From Flavobacteriales bacterium (GTDB lineage: Bacteria > Bacteroidota > Bacteroidia > Flavobacteriales_F > PHOS-HE28): DNA of 64,000 bases. The stretch covers positions 124,001 to 188,000 of the forward strand of contig JADKAN010000004.1 of NCBI GenBank assembly GCA_016719225.1, in the 5' to 3' direction. The translations under genes and the position numbers were made by a program. The notes beneath the pieces were generated by a model. It saw only the letters and a program-made list of their open reading frames with translations, was not told the origin of the DNA and searched no databases. Positions 16,483-25,267 of this stretch are shown piece by piece. Position 1 is the stretch's first letter. Every line of letters begins with the position of its first letter.

Positions 16483-17388
16483 TCATTTGAAGTTGATGTA
16501 GGTCTGCGGGTCCACGGCCGTTCCGGCTGACCAGAGTTCGAAATGCAGGTGTGGACCGGAGGTCAGCTCACCGCTGTTGCCCACGATGGCAATGGCTTCG
16601 CCGGCTTTAACGTGGTCGCCGAGCTTTTTCAGCAACACCGCGTTGTGTTTGTACACGCTCACCAGGTCTGAGCCATGCTGCACTTGTATAACATAGCCCG
16701 CATCGCTGGTCCAGCTGGCCATGATCACCGTGCCGTCCAAGCAAGCTTTTACCGCCTCATCGGCCTTGGCCACGATATCGACGCCGAAATGGCCTTCGGC
16801 GGCATTGAACTTACTGGTAAGGATGCCGCGCATGGGTGGAAAGAACAACAGTCCGGGCAGACCCAACCGGTCAAGCACTCCGTTGCCGCGGTCCGCGTGC
16901 ACACTGAAGGCCTCCGCCTCGCGTACCTTGTCCCGTAATATGCTATCCGCAGCCGATGGTTTCAGGTCCGCCGCTGTGGGTGGGTGCGACAGTGGCACTG
17001 CCAGTGTCGCACTGTCAGCGGGAAGCTTTCCACTTAACACGTTGCGCAGGTTATCGATGTAGGCATCACGGACCCGTAATGCCTGATCCAGCGAATCGGC
17101 TGTGGTAAAGGCGCGGTAGGCGTTCAGTTTCACCCGCTGGTTGGAATAGCCCGGTATGTATTCCTTCAACGGGGTGAACACAATAAGCCCGAGAACGAAA
17201 AGGCCGTGCAGCGTGAAGAGCACAACGGCCAAAAGGATCACGTTGAAGCGCGAGAGGCGGAAGCTGAAACGCTCCTCGTAAGTGGATTCGTTGATCAGCA
17301 CCGCCCGGTACTTGTTCCGCAGCTTGCGCAACAATTGACGCCGCTTGGCTTGGCGTTTCAACGAGTCCGGTGTCGGTGATCGGGCCAT
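16483..17388 (-). CDS. M23 family membrane-anchored peptidoglycan endopeptidase
   Basis: The 301-residue protein has a basic cytoplasmic N-terminus (MARSPTPDSLKRQAKRRQLL), one membrane helix near residues 58-82 (FNVILLAVVLFTLHGLFVLG) and a periplasmic C-terminal M23 domain. The zinc ligands are present: GHFGVDI and HLHFELW, so it should be active on peptidoglycan cross-links. The frame is open about 160 codons further upstream, but that part is antisense of the GNAT gene, so the ATG at 17386-17388 is used. It is followed after 22 bases by the GH3-like gene. Confidence 0.92.
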   Translation of the reverse strand: MARSPTPDSLKRQAKRRQLLRKLRNKYRAVLINESTYEERFSFRLSRFNVILLAVVLFTLHGLFVLGLIVFTPLKEYIPGYSNQRVKLNAYRAFTTADSLDQALRVRDAYIDNLRNVLSGKLPADSATLAVPLSHPPTAADLKPSAADSILRDKVREAEAFSVHADRGNGVLDRLGLPGLLFFPPMRGILTSKFNAAEGHFGVDIVAKADEAVKACLDGTVIMASWTSDAGYVIQVQHGSDLVSVYKHNAVLLKKLGDHVKAGEAIAIVGNSGELTSGPHLHFELWSAGTAVDPQTYINFK

Positions 17389-17477
17389 GTGTCCGCAAAG
17401 TTGCGCTAAGTTGCGCCAATGGCGCTCCGGGATGCAGGAAGCACGTGTGCCCCCAAGGCCCTCTCTCTTGAAAGCCG

Positions 17478-17485
17478 TATCTTTG
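17478..17485 (+). promoter_or_regulatory. Bacteroidota -7 box TATCTTTG
   Basis: TATCTTTG matches TAnnTTTG exactly and sits 60 bases upstream of the GNAT start codon, between the divergent M23 and GNAT genes. No clear -33 TTTG is seen. Confidence 0.5.
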
Positions 17486-17544
17486 CGGGCCTTTTCCAAG
17501 TGGACAGCTCGCCCACCGGAATGGAACCTGGTATTCTTCCGAAC

Positions 17545-17847
17545 ATGACCGATCTGAACTCCCTGCCGTTGATCAACGACAAAAGCTCCCGCCAGTTTGA
17601 ATTGGAGGTGGAGGGCCGCATGGCCAAATTGGAATACGAATTGAACGGGACCAAGATGTTCCTCACACATGCCAGCGTGCCCAAGGCACTCTCGGGCACA
17701 GGCGTGGGCGCGGCTCTGGTCGAAAAGGTTTTTGCCTACATCGAGGAGAACAACCTGAAACTGGTTCCGATGTGCTCTTTCGTTACCGCCCACCTGCGCA
17801 AACATCCCGAGTGGAAACGCATCGTTGAAAAAGGCGTCGAAGTTTAA
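17545..17847 (+). CDS. small GNAT-fold N-acetyltransferase
   Basis: The 100-residue protein (MTDLNSLPLINDKSSRQFEL) matches the small GNAT-like family with RFELEVEG-type start, THASVPKALSGTGVGAALVE (the acetyl-CoA pyrophosphate loop is GTGVGAALV) and a C-terminal MCSFVTAHLRKHPEW motif. These proteins are usually about 90-100 residues and their acyl acceptors are unknown. Upstream in-frame codons to 17419 are open but overlap the divergent M23 promoter region. It is followed by gltX after 57 bases. Confidence 0.88.
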   Translation: MTDLNSLPLINDKSSRQFELEVEGRMAKLEYELNGTKMFLTHASVPKALSGTGVGAALVEKVFAYIEENNLKLVPMCSFVTAHLRKHPEWKRIVEKGVEV

Positions 17848-17904
17848 AATAGGTCGGCCGCGGAACACCTTCACGACTTCGCATTCGCCTCAGTCCTTTC
17901 CCAC

Positions 17905-19440
17905 ATGTCCGTCAGAGTCCGCTTCGCACCCAGTCCCACCGGGCCACTGCACCTCGGCGGGGTCCGCACCGCATTGTACAATTACCTTTTTGCACGCAAA
18001 CATGGTGGGCAGTTCCTGCTGCGCATTGAGGATACGGATCAAGGACGCTTTGTGCCTGGTGCAGAGGACTACATCCGGGAAGCATTGGCGTGGTGTGGTA
18101 TGGTGCCCGATGAAGGACCTTGGAACGGAGGCCCCCACGCGCCTTACCGCCAAAGCGAGCGCAAAGACCTCTACCGCACCTATGCCGAGCAACTGGTGGC
18201 CAACGAAAAGGCCTATTACGCATTCGATACACCGGAAGAGTTGGACGCCATGCGCGACCGGCTCAAGGCCGCTGGGGTCGCTGCTCCGGCATATAATGCC
18301 GTTACGCGCGAGCACATGCGCAACAGCCTTACCCTAAGTGCCACGGAAACAAAAGAGCGCTTGGATCGTGGGGACGACCATGTGATCCGGCTGAAAGTAC
18401 CGCGGAACGCCGAGGTGCGGTTCGAGGATATCATCCGCGGTTGGGTGGTGGTGCACAGTACTAACATCGACGACAAGGTCCTCTTCAAAGGTGACGGTAT
18501 GCCCACCTACCATCTCGCCAACATCGTGGATGATCATCTCATGGGCATCACGCACGTTGTGCGTGGCGAAGAATGGCTACCCAGTGCACCATTGCACGTC
18601 CTTCTCTATGAGGCTTTTGGCTGGGAAAGGCCCGCGTTTGCGCACCTGCCGCTTATCCTGAAGCCCGATGGCAACGGTAAATTGAGCAAGCGCGATGGCG
18701 ATAGGCTCGGCTTTCCGGTATTCCCGTTGGACTGGACCGATCCCGTGACCGGTGAGCGGAGCAGTGGCTACAGGGAACGCGGCTACTATCCGGAAGCCTT
18801 CGTGAACATGTTGGCCCTGCTCGGCTGGAACCCCGGTACCGAACAGGAGATCATGTCCATGGAAGAGCTGACCGGTCTTTTCGACCTCGCTCGCGTTCAT
18901 AAGGGCGGTGCAAAATTCGACCCCGAAAAGACCAAGTGGTTCAACCAGCAATACCTGCGTATGAGGCCGAATGAGGAGCTGGGCGAGCACTTCAAGGCGA
19001 GCTTGGCGAAGATCGGCGTGGAGTGTACGGTGGAAATGGCCACGGCCGCGGCCGCACTTCTGAAAGAACGTGCCACCTTCCCGGACGATATGCTGGAAGG
19101 CATTTATCTGGTGAAGAGCGGAAGCCCATTGAAGGACAACGCCGAGGCGCTTGCCGAACTGCGTAAACGTTGGAAGCCCGAAGCCGCTGCGTTCTTTTCG
19201 AGCTTCCTCCAAGCCATGGACGATACCTCGGATTTTTCGGCCCATGACGTCGAAACCTGCTTTCAGTCCGTCCTCGCCGCAAGCGGGTTGAAGATCGGTC
19301 AGGTGATGCCGGTGTACAGGCTGTTCGTGGCCGGGCGCATGCAGGGCCCAGGCATGTTCGAGGTGAGCGCGTTATTGGGCAAGACCGAAGTTGGTGCGCG
19401 TTTGCGCACCGGACTTGAAATCAGTGCGGAATGGGTTTGA
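17905..19440 (+). CDS. gltX: glutamate--tRNA ligase
   Basis: The 511-residue class I synthetase charges tRNA-Glu with glutamate. The HIGH-like signature is APSPTGPLHLGG at residues 8-19, and the KMSKS-like motif is GKLSKRDGDR. The sequence RIEDTDQGRF, which contacts glutamate and the tRNA acceptor end, is also present. Length is normal for the non-discriminating or discriminating type, which cannot be told apart here; gatA is present nearby, so amidation of misacylated tRNA is possible. The last 10 bases overlap folB. Confidence 0.97.
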   Translation: MSVRVRFAPSPTGPLHLGGVRTALYNYLFARKHGGQFLLRIEDTDQGRFVPGAEDYIREALAWCGMVPDEGPWNGGPHAPYRQSERKDLYRTYAEQLVANEKAYYAFDTPEELDAMRDRLKAAGVAAPAYNAVTREHMRNSLTLSATETKERLDRGDDHVIRLKVPRNAEVRFEDIIRGWVVVHSTNIDDKVLFKGDGMPTYHLANIVDDHLMGITHVVRGEEWLPSAPLHVLLYEAFGWERPAFAHLPLILKPDGNGKLSKRDGDRLGFPVFPLDWTDPVTGERSSGYRERGYYPEAFVNMLALLGWNPGTEQEIMSMEELTGLFDLARVHKGGAKFDPEKTKWFNQQYLRMRPNEELGEHFKASLAKIGVECTVEMATAAAALLKERATFPDDMLEGIYLVKSGSPLKDNAEALAELRKRWKPEAAAFFSSFLQAMDDTSDFSAHDVETCFQSVLAASGLKIGQVMPVYRLFVAGRMQGPGMFEVSALLGKTEVGARLRTGLEISAEWV

Positions 19441-19781
19441 TCGAAGTGAAGGGGATAAAATTGTTCGCTTACCACGGCTGCCTTGCCGAAGAGGGAAGCA
19501 TTGGGGGACACTATCGCGTGGATGTTGGCGTCCATGGAGATCTGGGCCGCGCCCAACACAGCGATAAATTGGCCGACACCATCGACTATGGGCGCATTAC
19601 CGCGATCGTCGCCCGCGAAATGGCCGTGCGTTCCAAACTGATCGAACACGTGGCCGGTCGGATACTTGCCGGCCTGCGCGAGGAGTGGCCCCATGGTTTC
19701 ACATGGCGCATCACCTTGGTCAAAGAGCATCCACCCATCGCCGGTTCGGTGGATGAGGTTGCTTATACCCTCGAAGGATAG
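19431..19781 (+). CDS. folB: dihydroneopterin aldolase
   Basis: FolB splits 7,8-dihydroneopterin to 6-hydroxymethyl-7,8-dihydropterin and glycolaldehyde in folate synthesis. The 116-residue protein has the usual start IEVKGIKLFAYHGCLAEEG and the TIDYGRITAIV region, and ends ITLVKEHPPIAGSVDEVAYTLEG. The conserved glutamate and lysine of the active site (EE in LAEEG and K in LVKEHPP) are visible. Its ATG lies 10 bases inside gltX, so the pair is translationally coupled. A terminator-like hairpin follows. Confidence 0.93.
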   Translation: MGLIEVKGIKLFAYHGCLAEEGSIGGHYRVDVGVHGDLGRAQHSDKLADTIDYGRITAIVAREMAVRSKLIEHVAGRILAGLREEWPHGFTWRITLVKEHPPIAGSVDEVAYTLEG

Positions 19782-19793
19782 CGCACAGCTTGC

Positions 19794-19801
19794 TATCTTC
19801 G
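19794..19801 (+). promoter_or_regulatory. possible promoter box TATCTTCG upstream of tRNA-Cys
   Basis: TATCTTCG differs from TAnnTTTG at one base and lies 38 bases before the 5' end of the tRNA. It is placed before a terminator-like hairpin, so its use is uncertain. Confidence 0.35.
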
Positions 19802-19805
19802 CCGC

Positions 19806-19835
19806 CCCTCAAGGCCGACCTTGGTGGGTTTTTTC
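19806..19835 (+). terminator. intrinsic terminator-like hairpin just before tRNA-Cys
   Basis: The arm cccctcaagg pairs with ccttggtggg (one mismatch and one wobble) around loop ccga and is followed by six T residues. It ends 3 bases before the tRNA. It would terminate the gltX-folB transcript, but it also leaves no room for a tRNA promoter downstream. Confidence 0.65.
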
Positions 19836-19838
19836 ATG

Positions 19839-19912
19839 GTCGCGTGGCCGAGTGGTTAGGCACAGCTCTGCAAAAGCTGCTACTGCGGTTCGAATCCGCA
19901 CGCGACCTCCAA
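19839..19912 (+). tRNA. tRNA-Cys(GCA)
   Basis: The 74-base tRNA folds into a full cloverleaf: acceptor GGTCGCG with CGCGACC, D-arm GCCGAGTGGTTAGGC, anticodon stem CAGCT/AGCTG with loop CTGCAAA giving anticodon GCA, T-arm GCGGTTCGAATCCGC, discriminator T as expected for tRNA-Cys, and an encoded CCA end. Confidence 0.97.
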
Positions 19913-19996
19913 CTGGGCCGGTGGCCCCCCAAGGAATTGGCCATGGCCATACCGATCGGGCGTTCGCGGCGTTGTGCTTTCCCGATGACACGCTGC

Positions 19997-22345
19997 ATGA
20001 AGCCACCTCTCCGCCTAACGACCGTAATACTCTTCTCGTTCTCCATCCTGGCCGTCGCGCAAGTGCCGGTGGGGCAATGGCAGGATCATTTCCAATACCG
20101 GAGCACCGTGGCCGTGGCCCAAGGCAATGATGGCGTGTATTGTGCCACCTCCACAGCGGTCTTCAAATTCGATGAGACAACCGGGGAAACAACCCGCTAC
20201 ACTAAAGTGAACGCGCTGAGCGATGTGAACATCCAAGCAATGGCATGGAGTGATCAACAGCAAAAACTCCTGGTCGGGTACCGGAACGGCAACGTGGACC
20301 TTCTGGGGAAGAATTCCGTGTTGAATCTCCCCGACATAAAGCGTAGCAACCTCGTTGGCGACAAAGGCATCTATGCCATTGTGGTTCGTGACCAATTGGC
20401 TTATTTGGCCTGTGGATTCGGAGTGGTCGTCATGGACCTTGTCCGGCAAGAAGTAAGGGATACATGGATCATCGGGCCCGGTGGCTCCCAGTTGCGCGTG
20501 AACGGATTGGCCTTCCGCGCCGACTCGATCTATGCCGCCACCCAACAGGGGCTTTACGTTGCTTCGCAGCAGGCACCCAACTTAGCCGATTTCAACTCTT
20601 GGCACAAGCGCACGGACCTGCCCATGCCCAACGGGGCTTTCACCGCCGTGGTCGATTTTTCGGGCAAATTGTTCGTGAACAGCCGACCAGGCACAGCGCA
20701 TGACACGCTTTATTATTCCGACGGAGGGCCGTGGCAGGTATTCCCCGACGTGTTGGGCGAGGACAACAACTCCATTGCGGTTTCACAGGACGGGGCACGT
20801 ATCATCATCGCCCAGCAGCCATCCGTCCGTCAATATGATGCACAACTTGCTATCCAAAGCTATACTGGCGATTATCTCGGACAAACGCTAAAGGCACGTT
20901 ATGCTATTGACCGCCCTCAAGGCGGTGTTTGGATCGCCACGGACGGCAATGGCTTGCTGCGAAGCAATAACGGATTCCTCAGCGTCAGTCCTAACGGCCC
21001 AGCCAACAACGTTTCCTACCGCATGGCCGCGGCGCAAGGCCAAGTCTACATTACTACCGGGGGTGTTGCTGGTAACTGGGACGATCTGTTTAAAAAGGAC
21101 GGTCTACACCGTTACAAGGACAATACGTGGACAACTGACGGCCCGGCGAACGACCCCTTATATGCGACTGGGGGAAACCAATTCGCCGGTAGCTTGAACG
21201 ATATTTTGCCGGTATTGGTGGATCCAGATGATGGCAACCATGCTTTCGTCGGATCGTGGGATGATGGTCTGGTGGAGTTCCGTGATGGCCGCGTTGCGAC
21301 GTTCTATGATCCGAGCAACAGCACCTTGCAGCGAACGGGTAACAGCGCCACCGATGATACGCCGACCCGCGTGGGAGGACTTGCTTATGATAGTAAGGGA
21401 AACCTGTGGGTGGCGAACGCCAGCTGCCCTAACCCTTTAAGTGTCAGGCTGAAGAACGGAAATTGGTATTCAATGGGCTCTATTCCTCCACTGGGTACCA
21501 ATACCCTTATTGCCGATATGGCAGTGGACGAGAGCGGTAATGTTTGGGTGGTAAGGCCCAGGGGCAATGGTATGCTGCTCTTTTCTGACAACGGAACACC
21601 CACCGACCCTGGAGACGACAAGTCCAAGGCGCTGACCAATTTTGAAGGACAGGGGAAATTGCCATCCATGGACGTTTACAGTGTGGCCGTTGATCTTGAC
21701 GGGCAGATCTGGGTTGGGACGAACAAAGGGATAGGGGTGTTCTACAACGGAGATGCTACGTTCGGCACCGACGGTGATGCGCAACAGATCCTTTTGGAGC
21801 AGGACGGTAACGTGCAGATCCTGCTGGAAACAGAGGCCGTAACGGCGATCGCGGTGGATGGTGCCAACAACAAATGGCTGGGTACGCAAAGCAGCGGTGT
21901 CTACCAGGTCTCGCCGGACGGAACGCAACAGCTCGCGCATTTCACCGTGGACAACAGTCCGCTGCCCAGTAACTCCATCAACTGCATCGCCATTGATGGT
22001 GTCTCTGGATCGGTATTCATCGGTACCGACCAAGGCACGCTGAGCTACCGCGGAGGGGCCACCGAAGGTTCGCTTTCATCGGAATGCGCCACCGTGTTCC
22101 CCAATCCGGTCCGTAGCACCTTCACAGGGCCTGTGGCCATTACAGGGCTTGTGCGTGGAAGTGATGTGCGGATCACCGATGTGGCCGGCGATCTGGTATA
22201 CCATACCACCTCGAATGGTGGCCAAGCACTTTGGCCCGGCACGGACATCAAAGGTGAACGCGTCGCTTCCGGCGTTTACTTGATCCTTGTGGTGGACCCC
22301 AGTGGCTCCAGCCACTGCAATACCAAGGTCGTAGTGGTGCGCTGA
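19997..22345 (+). CDS. porZ: PorZ-like type IX secretion surface component
   Basis: The 782-residue protein matches the PorZ family. In Porphyromonas gingivalis PorZ is a surface beta-propeller protein of the T9SS attachment complex, needed for delivering anionic LPS to cargo. After a signal peptide (MKPPLRLTTVILFSFSILA, ending AVAQ) it has GQWQDHFQYRSTVAVAQG, VYCATSTAVFKFDE and LSDVNIQAMAWS, the characteristic start of the first propeller. Two-component-regulator propeller strands recur (GGVWIATDGNGLLRSN, GQIWVGTNKGIGVFYNG). The last 80 residues (ATVFPNPVRSTFTG onward) form a T9SS-type C-terminal domain. The ATG at 19997 is chosen because upstream in-frame codons overlap the tRNA. recO follows after 13 bases. 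Confidence 0.88.
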   Translation: MKPPLRLTTVILFSFSILAVAQVPVGQWQDHFQYRSTVAVAQGNDGVYCATSTAVFKFDETTGETTRYTKVNALSDVNIQAMAWSDQQQKLLVGYRNGNVDLLGKNSVLNLPDIKRSNLVGDKGIYAIVVRDQLAYLACGFGVVVMDLVRQEVRDTWIIGPGGSQLRVNGLAFRADSIYAATQQGLYVASQQAPNLADFNSWHKRTDLPMPNGAFTAVVDFSGKLFVNSRPGTAHDTLYYSDGGPWQVFPDVLGEDNNSIAVSQDGARIIIAQQPSVRQYDAQLAIQSYTGDYLGQTLKARYAIDRPQGGVWIATDGNGLLRSNNGFLSVSPNGPANNVSYRMAAAQGQVYITTGGVAGNWDDLFKKDGLHRYKDNTWTTDGPANDPLYATGGNQFAGSLNDILPVLVDPDDGNHAFVGSWDDGLVEFRDGRVATFYDPSNSTLQRTGNSATDDTPTRVGGLAYDSKGNLWVANASCPNPLSVRLKNGNWYSMGSIPPLGTNTLIADMAVDESGNVWVVRPRGNGMLLFSDNGTPTDPGDDKSKALTNFEGQGKLPSMDVYSVAVDLDGQIWVGTNKGIGVFYNGDATFGTDGDAQQILLEQDGNVQILLETEAVTAIAVDGANNKWLGTQSSGVYQVSPDGTQQLAHFTVDNSPLPSNSINCIAIDGVSGSVFIGTDQGTLSYRGGATEGSLSSECATVFPNPVRSTFTGPVAITGLVRGSDVRITDVAGDLVYHTTSNGGQALWPGTDIKGERVASGVYLILVVDPSGSSHCNTKVVVVR

Positions 22346-22358
22346 ACGGCACCAGCAG

Positions 22359-23063
22359 ATGTTGCAGACCACAAAGGCAGTTGTTCTGCGCTTGATCAAA
22401 TATGGCGACAGGTCCGTGGTGCTGAATGCGTACACGGAACAGTTCGGTGCACGCTCTTACCTCCTACGCCCGCCGGCCAAGGGCAAGCCCATTGCGCTTG
22501 GCCCATTGGAGCGTGTGGAACTGGTGGTGGCTGAGGATCCGCGTCGGGAACTTCATCATGTGCGCGAATTCCGCGTGGAGAAGCCTTATTTAAAGGTTCC
22601 CGGACAGCCGCCCCGGGCGCTGGTACTGCTCTTTTTACAGGAAGTCTTCTCCCGGACACTCAAGGAAGAGGCCGGAGATCCCGAACTTTTTTCCTTTGTT
22701 CAGGAACTCCTCGAAGAACTCGATTCCACGGATGACTTGCCGCATTTTCCACTTCTCGTGATGGCCCGCATGGCCCGCCAGTTCGGATTTCTTCCGGGGT
22801 TGCCTGGTACGGGGGAGGACTGTTTCGACCTGCGCGAAGGGAACTACTTCAGCGGTAAATGTGGGCACGGCGAATTCCTGGGTAAGTCCGAAACCGACGC
22901 ATTGGCCGTACTCCTTAAGGCTGAAGCCTCCCGGACCTCGGTGCAACTACCATCAGGCCAACGCATTGCCCTATTGGAGAATCTCCTCGATTACTTCCGC
23001 TTGCACTTGCCGGGTTTTGGCCAGTTGAAGTCGCCCGCCGTGCTTCATGCGGTCCTGGGTTGA
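22359..23063 (+). CDS. recO: DNA repair protein RecO
   Basis: RecO helps RecR load RecA at single-stranded gaps and anneals SSB-coated strands. The 234-residue protein has the N-terminal OB-fold start LQTTKAVVLRLIKYGDRSVV and LNAYTEQFGARSYLL, followed by an alpha-helical part. The zinc-binding cysteines of some RecO proteins are not all present (only GEDCFD and GKCGHG show cysteines). It follows porZ by 13 bases and its stop overlaps the open frame of the next gene, so it is likely in the porZ transcript. Two SSB paralogues, its usual partners, are encoded elsewhere in the window. Confidence 0.92.
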   Translation: MLQTTKAVVLRLIKYGDRSVVLNAYTEQFGARSYLLRPPAKGKPIALGPLERVELVVAEDPRRELHHVREFRVEKPYLKVPGQPPRALVLLFLQEVFSRTLKEEAGDPELFSFVQELLEELDSTDDLPHFPLLVMARMARQFGFLPGLPGTGEDCFDLREGNYFSGKCGHGEFLGKSETDALAVLLKAEASRTSVQLPSGQRIALLENLLDYFRLHLPGFGQLKSPAVLHAVLG

Positions 23064-23134
23064 ACCCATTGCGGGCTAAATTCACCGCCCCCGGAACTTC
23101 CCAGCCCAGTAAAGGGCCCCTCCACAGGGGAACC

Positions 23135-25264
23135 ATGCCCATGAAGATCATTGTACCGCCGATCGCTGAAAAGGAACGCCACCGGACCGATCACCACGGC
23201 CACAAGCGGACCGATGAATACGCTTGGATGCAGCTGACGGAAGGTCAGCGTGCAGCCACCCTACCGGATGGCCCTACGCAACGGGTAAAAAAGCACTTAG
23301 AGGAGGAAAACGCACATACAGAAGCCGTTCTGAAGCCCCTGGCGAAACTCCGGGGGAAGCTCTTCAAAGAAATGAAGAGCCGGGTAAAGGAAGATGACAT
23401 TAGTGTACCCTACCGGGAAAATGGTTACTGGTACGCATACCGCTACCAGCAAGGGGGTGAATACCCGGTACACATGCGGGCCAAGGTTCTGGGGGATCCG
23501 GACCGGGTGCCCAAAAGATTCACGGACATTTTGAACGAAACAGCTATGGCCAAGGGTCATGACTATTTCGACCTGGGCGATTTCGAGATCGGACCGGGGA
23601 ACCGCATCATGGCCTATAGCGTGGATATTGTGGGCCGGAGACTGTACACCACCCGTTTTCGCGACCTCAAGACCGGGAAAGACCTGCCGGACGTTATCGC
23701 TGATGCGGCAGAGGGCGGCGCTTTTGCCGATGACCACACGTTCTTCTACGTGCGCAAGGACCGCAGCCTGCGCAATGCGCGCGTGTACCGCCATGTGATG
23801 GGCACGCCCGCCAGCGAGGACGTGGAAGTGTTCCATGAGAACAACCGCGCTTTCAGTTGTGATGTATTCCGCTCCCGATCGGACAAGTTCATCATCATCT
23901 CCACCGATAGCACCCTTTCCAGTGAGCATTTGCTTTTGCCGGTGAACAAGCCGACAGGAGCATTCAAAAAACTCTTCCCACGCTCCCGTAGACACGAAAT
24001 GAGCGTGATGCACGTGGCTGGTACAGTGGGCAGACCCGGGAAGTTCTACATACAGACCAACTGGAAGGCACGCAACTTCCGTTTGATGGTATGCGGTGAA
24101 CGCAACACGGCCAAGGAAGCCTGGAAAGAGGTTGTGCCACACCGGAAGGATGTGCTGTTGGAGGATGTGGACATCTTTAAAGACCACCTTGTACTCACCG
24201 AACGCAAGCTGGGCTTGGTGCAGATGCGGGTAAGGACCCTCAGCACCGGTAATGAGCGGATGATCGCTTTCAACGATGCGGCATACGTGGCCTTCAGTGG
24301 GGTGAACCCGGAATGGGGTACCCACCTGTTCCGCTATGGATACGCCTCGCTGACCACTCCCACCAGCATTTTTGAGCACAACCTGAAAACCGGCGCAACC
24401 ACGCTGCTGAAGCAACAAGAGGTGCAAGGTGGCTTTACACCGGGTGATTATGTGAGTGAACGCACATGGGCCACTGCCAAGGACGGCGTTCAAGTACCCA
24501 TTAGCATCGTTAGGCGGCGTGATACGCCGCTTAACGGGCGTTCACCCCTGCTCTTGTACGGTTATGGGGCCTACGGTATCAATGTGGAACCGGTGTTCCG
24601 TAGCGCGCGCTTGAGCTTGCTGGACCGTGGCTTCGTATACGCCATGGCCCATGTGCGTGGCGGGGAGGAATTGGGCCGGCACTGGTACGAACAAGGCCGA
24701 ATGGAGCACAAGGCCAATACATTCACTGATTTCATCGCTTGTGCCGAACACTTGATCGCAACTGGACATGCGGACCCCAAGCGCTTGGCCTGCATGGGCG
24801 GTAGTGCGGGGGGGCTGCTCGTTGGCGCCGTGGCCAACATGCGCCCTGACCTCTGGAATGCCGTGGTGGCCGAAGTGCCCTTTGTGGACATCATAGGTAC
24901 CATGATGGACCCCAGCTTGCCCTTGACAACCGGTGAATACGACGAATGGGGCGACCCACGTGAAAGTGCAGCCTACCAGCGCATGCTGGCGTACGCTCCT
25001 TACGACAATGTGCGAAATGCAAAGTACCCCGCGGTACTTGCCGTTACCGGCTTCCATGACAGCCAAGTGCAATTCTGGGAGCCGGCCAAATGGGTAGCAC
25101 GTTTGCGCCGACACCAAAAGGGCGACGATCCGATCCTGCTGTGTACCAACATGGGCGCGGGCCACGGGGGTGCAACTGGGCGTTTCGAGCCGCTGCGCGA
25201 GGTGGCGATGATCTATGCGTTCCTCTTGGAACGTGCCGGCTTGGCCGGTAATAAGCCCCTGTAG
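23135..25264 (+). CDS. ptrB: oligopeptidase B-like S9 serine peptidase
   Basis: The 709-residue protein has the S9A prolyl oligopeptidase layout. The N-terminal part (VPPIAEKERHRTDHHGHKRT, TDEYAWMQ) leads into a beta-propeller with LEEENAHTEAVLKPL. The catalytic alpha/beta-hydrolase domain has LLYGYGAYGINVEPVF, VRGGEELGRHWYEQGR and nucleophile motif GGSAGG with S557; the acid is D642 in FHDSQVQFWEPAKW and the base is H677 in NMGAGHGGATGR. It should cleave short peptides after basic residues. No signal peptide is seen. I start at the ATG at 23135; the frame is open to 23060, where it overlaps the recO stop. Confidence 0.93.
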   Translation: MPMKIIVPPIAEKERHRTDHHGHKRTDEYAWMQLTEGQRAATLPDGPTQRVKKHLEEENAHTEAVLKPLAKLRGKLFKEMKSRVKEDDISVPYRENGYWYAYRYQQGGEYPVHMRAKVLGDPDRVPKRFTDILNETAMAKGHDYFDLGDFEIGPGNRIMAYSVDIVGRRLYTTRFRDLKTGKDLPDVIADAAEGGAFADDHTFFYVRKDRSLRNARVYRHVMGTPASEDVEVFHENNRAFSCDVFRSRSDKFIIISTDSTLSSEHLLLPVNKPTGAFKKLFPRSRRHEMSVMHVAGTVGRPGKFYIQTNWKARNFRLMVCGERNTAKEAWKEVVPHRKDVLLEDVDIFKDHLVLTERKLGLVQMRVRTLSTGNERMIAFNDAAYVAFSGVNPEWGTHLFRYGYASLTTPTSIFEHNLKTGATTLLKQQEVQGGFTPGDYVSERTWATAKDGVQVPISIVRRRDTPLNGRSPLLLYGYGAYGINVEPVFRSARLSLLDRGFVYAMAHVRGGEELGRHWYEQGRMEHKANTFTDFIACAEHLIATGHADPKRLACMGGSAGGLLVGAVANMRPDLWNAVVAEVPFVDIIGTMMDPSLPLTTGEYDEWGDPRESAAYQRMLAYAPYDNVRNAKYPAVLAVTGFHDSQVQFWEPAKWVARLRRHQKGDDPILLCTNMGAGHGGATGRFEPLREVAMIYAFLLERAGLAGNKPL

Positions 25265-25267
25265 GGC

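Noticed and set aside
17825..19245. Reverse-strand frames over gltX (222 and 141 codons)
   Set aside because: They are mirror frames of gltX and do not resemble proteins.
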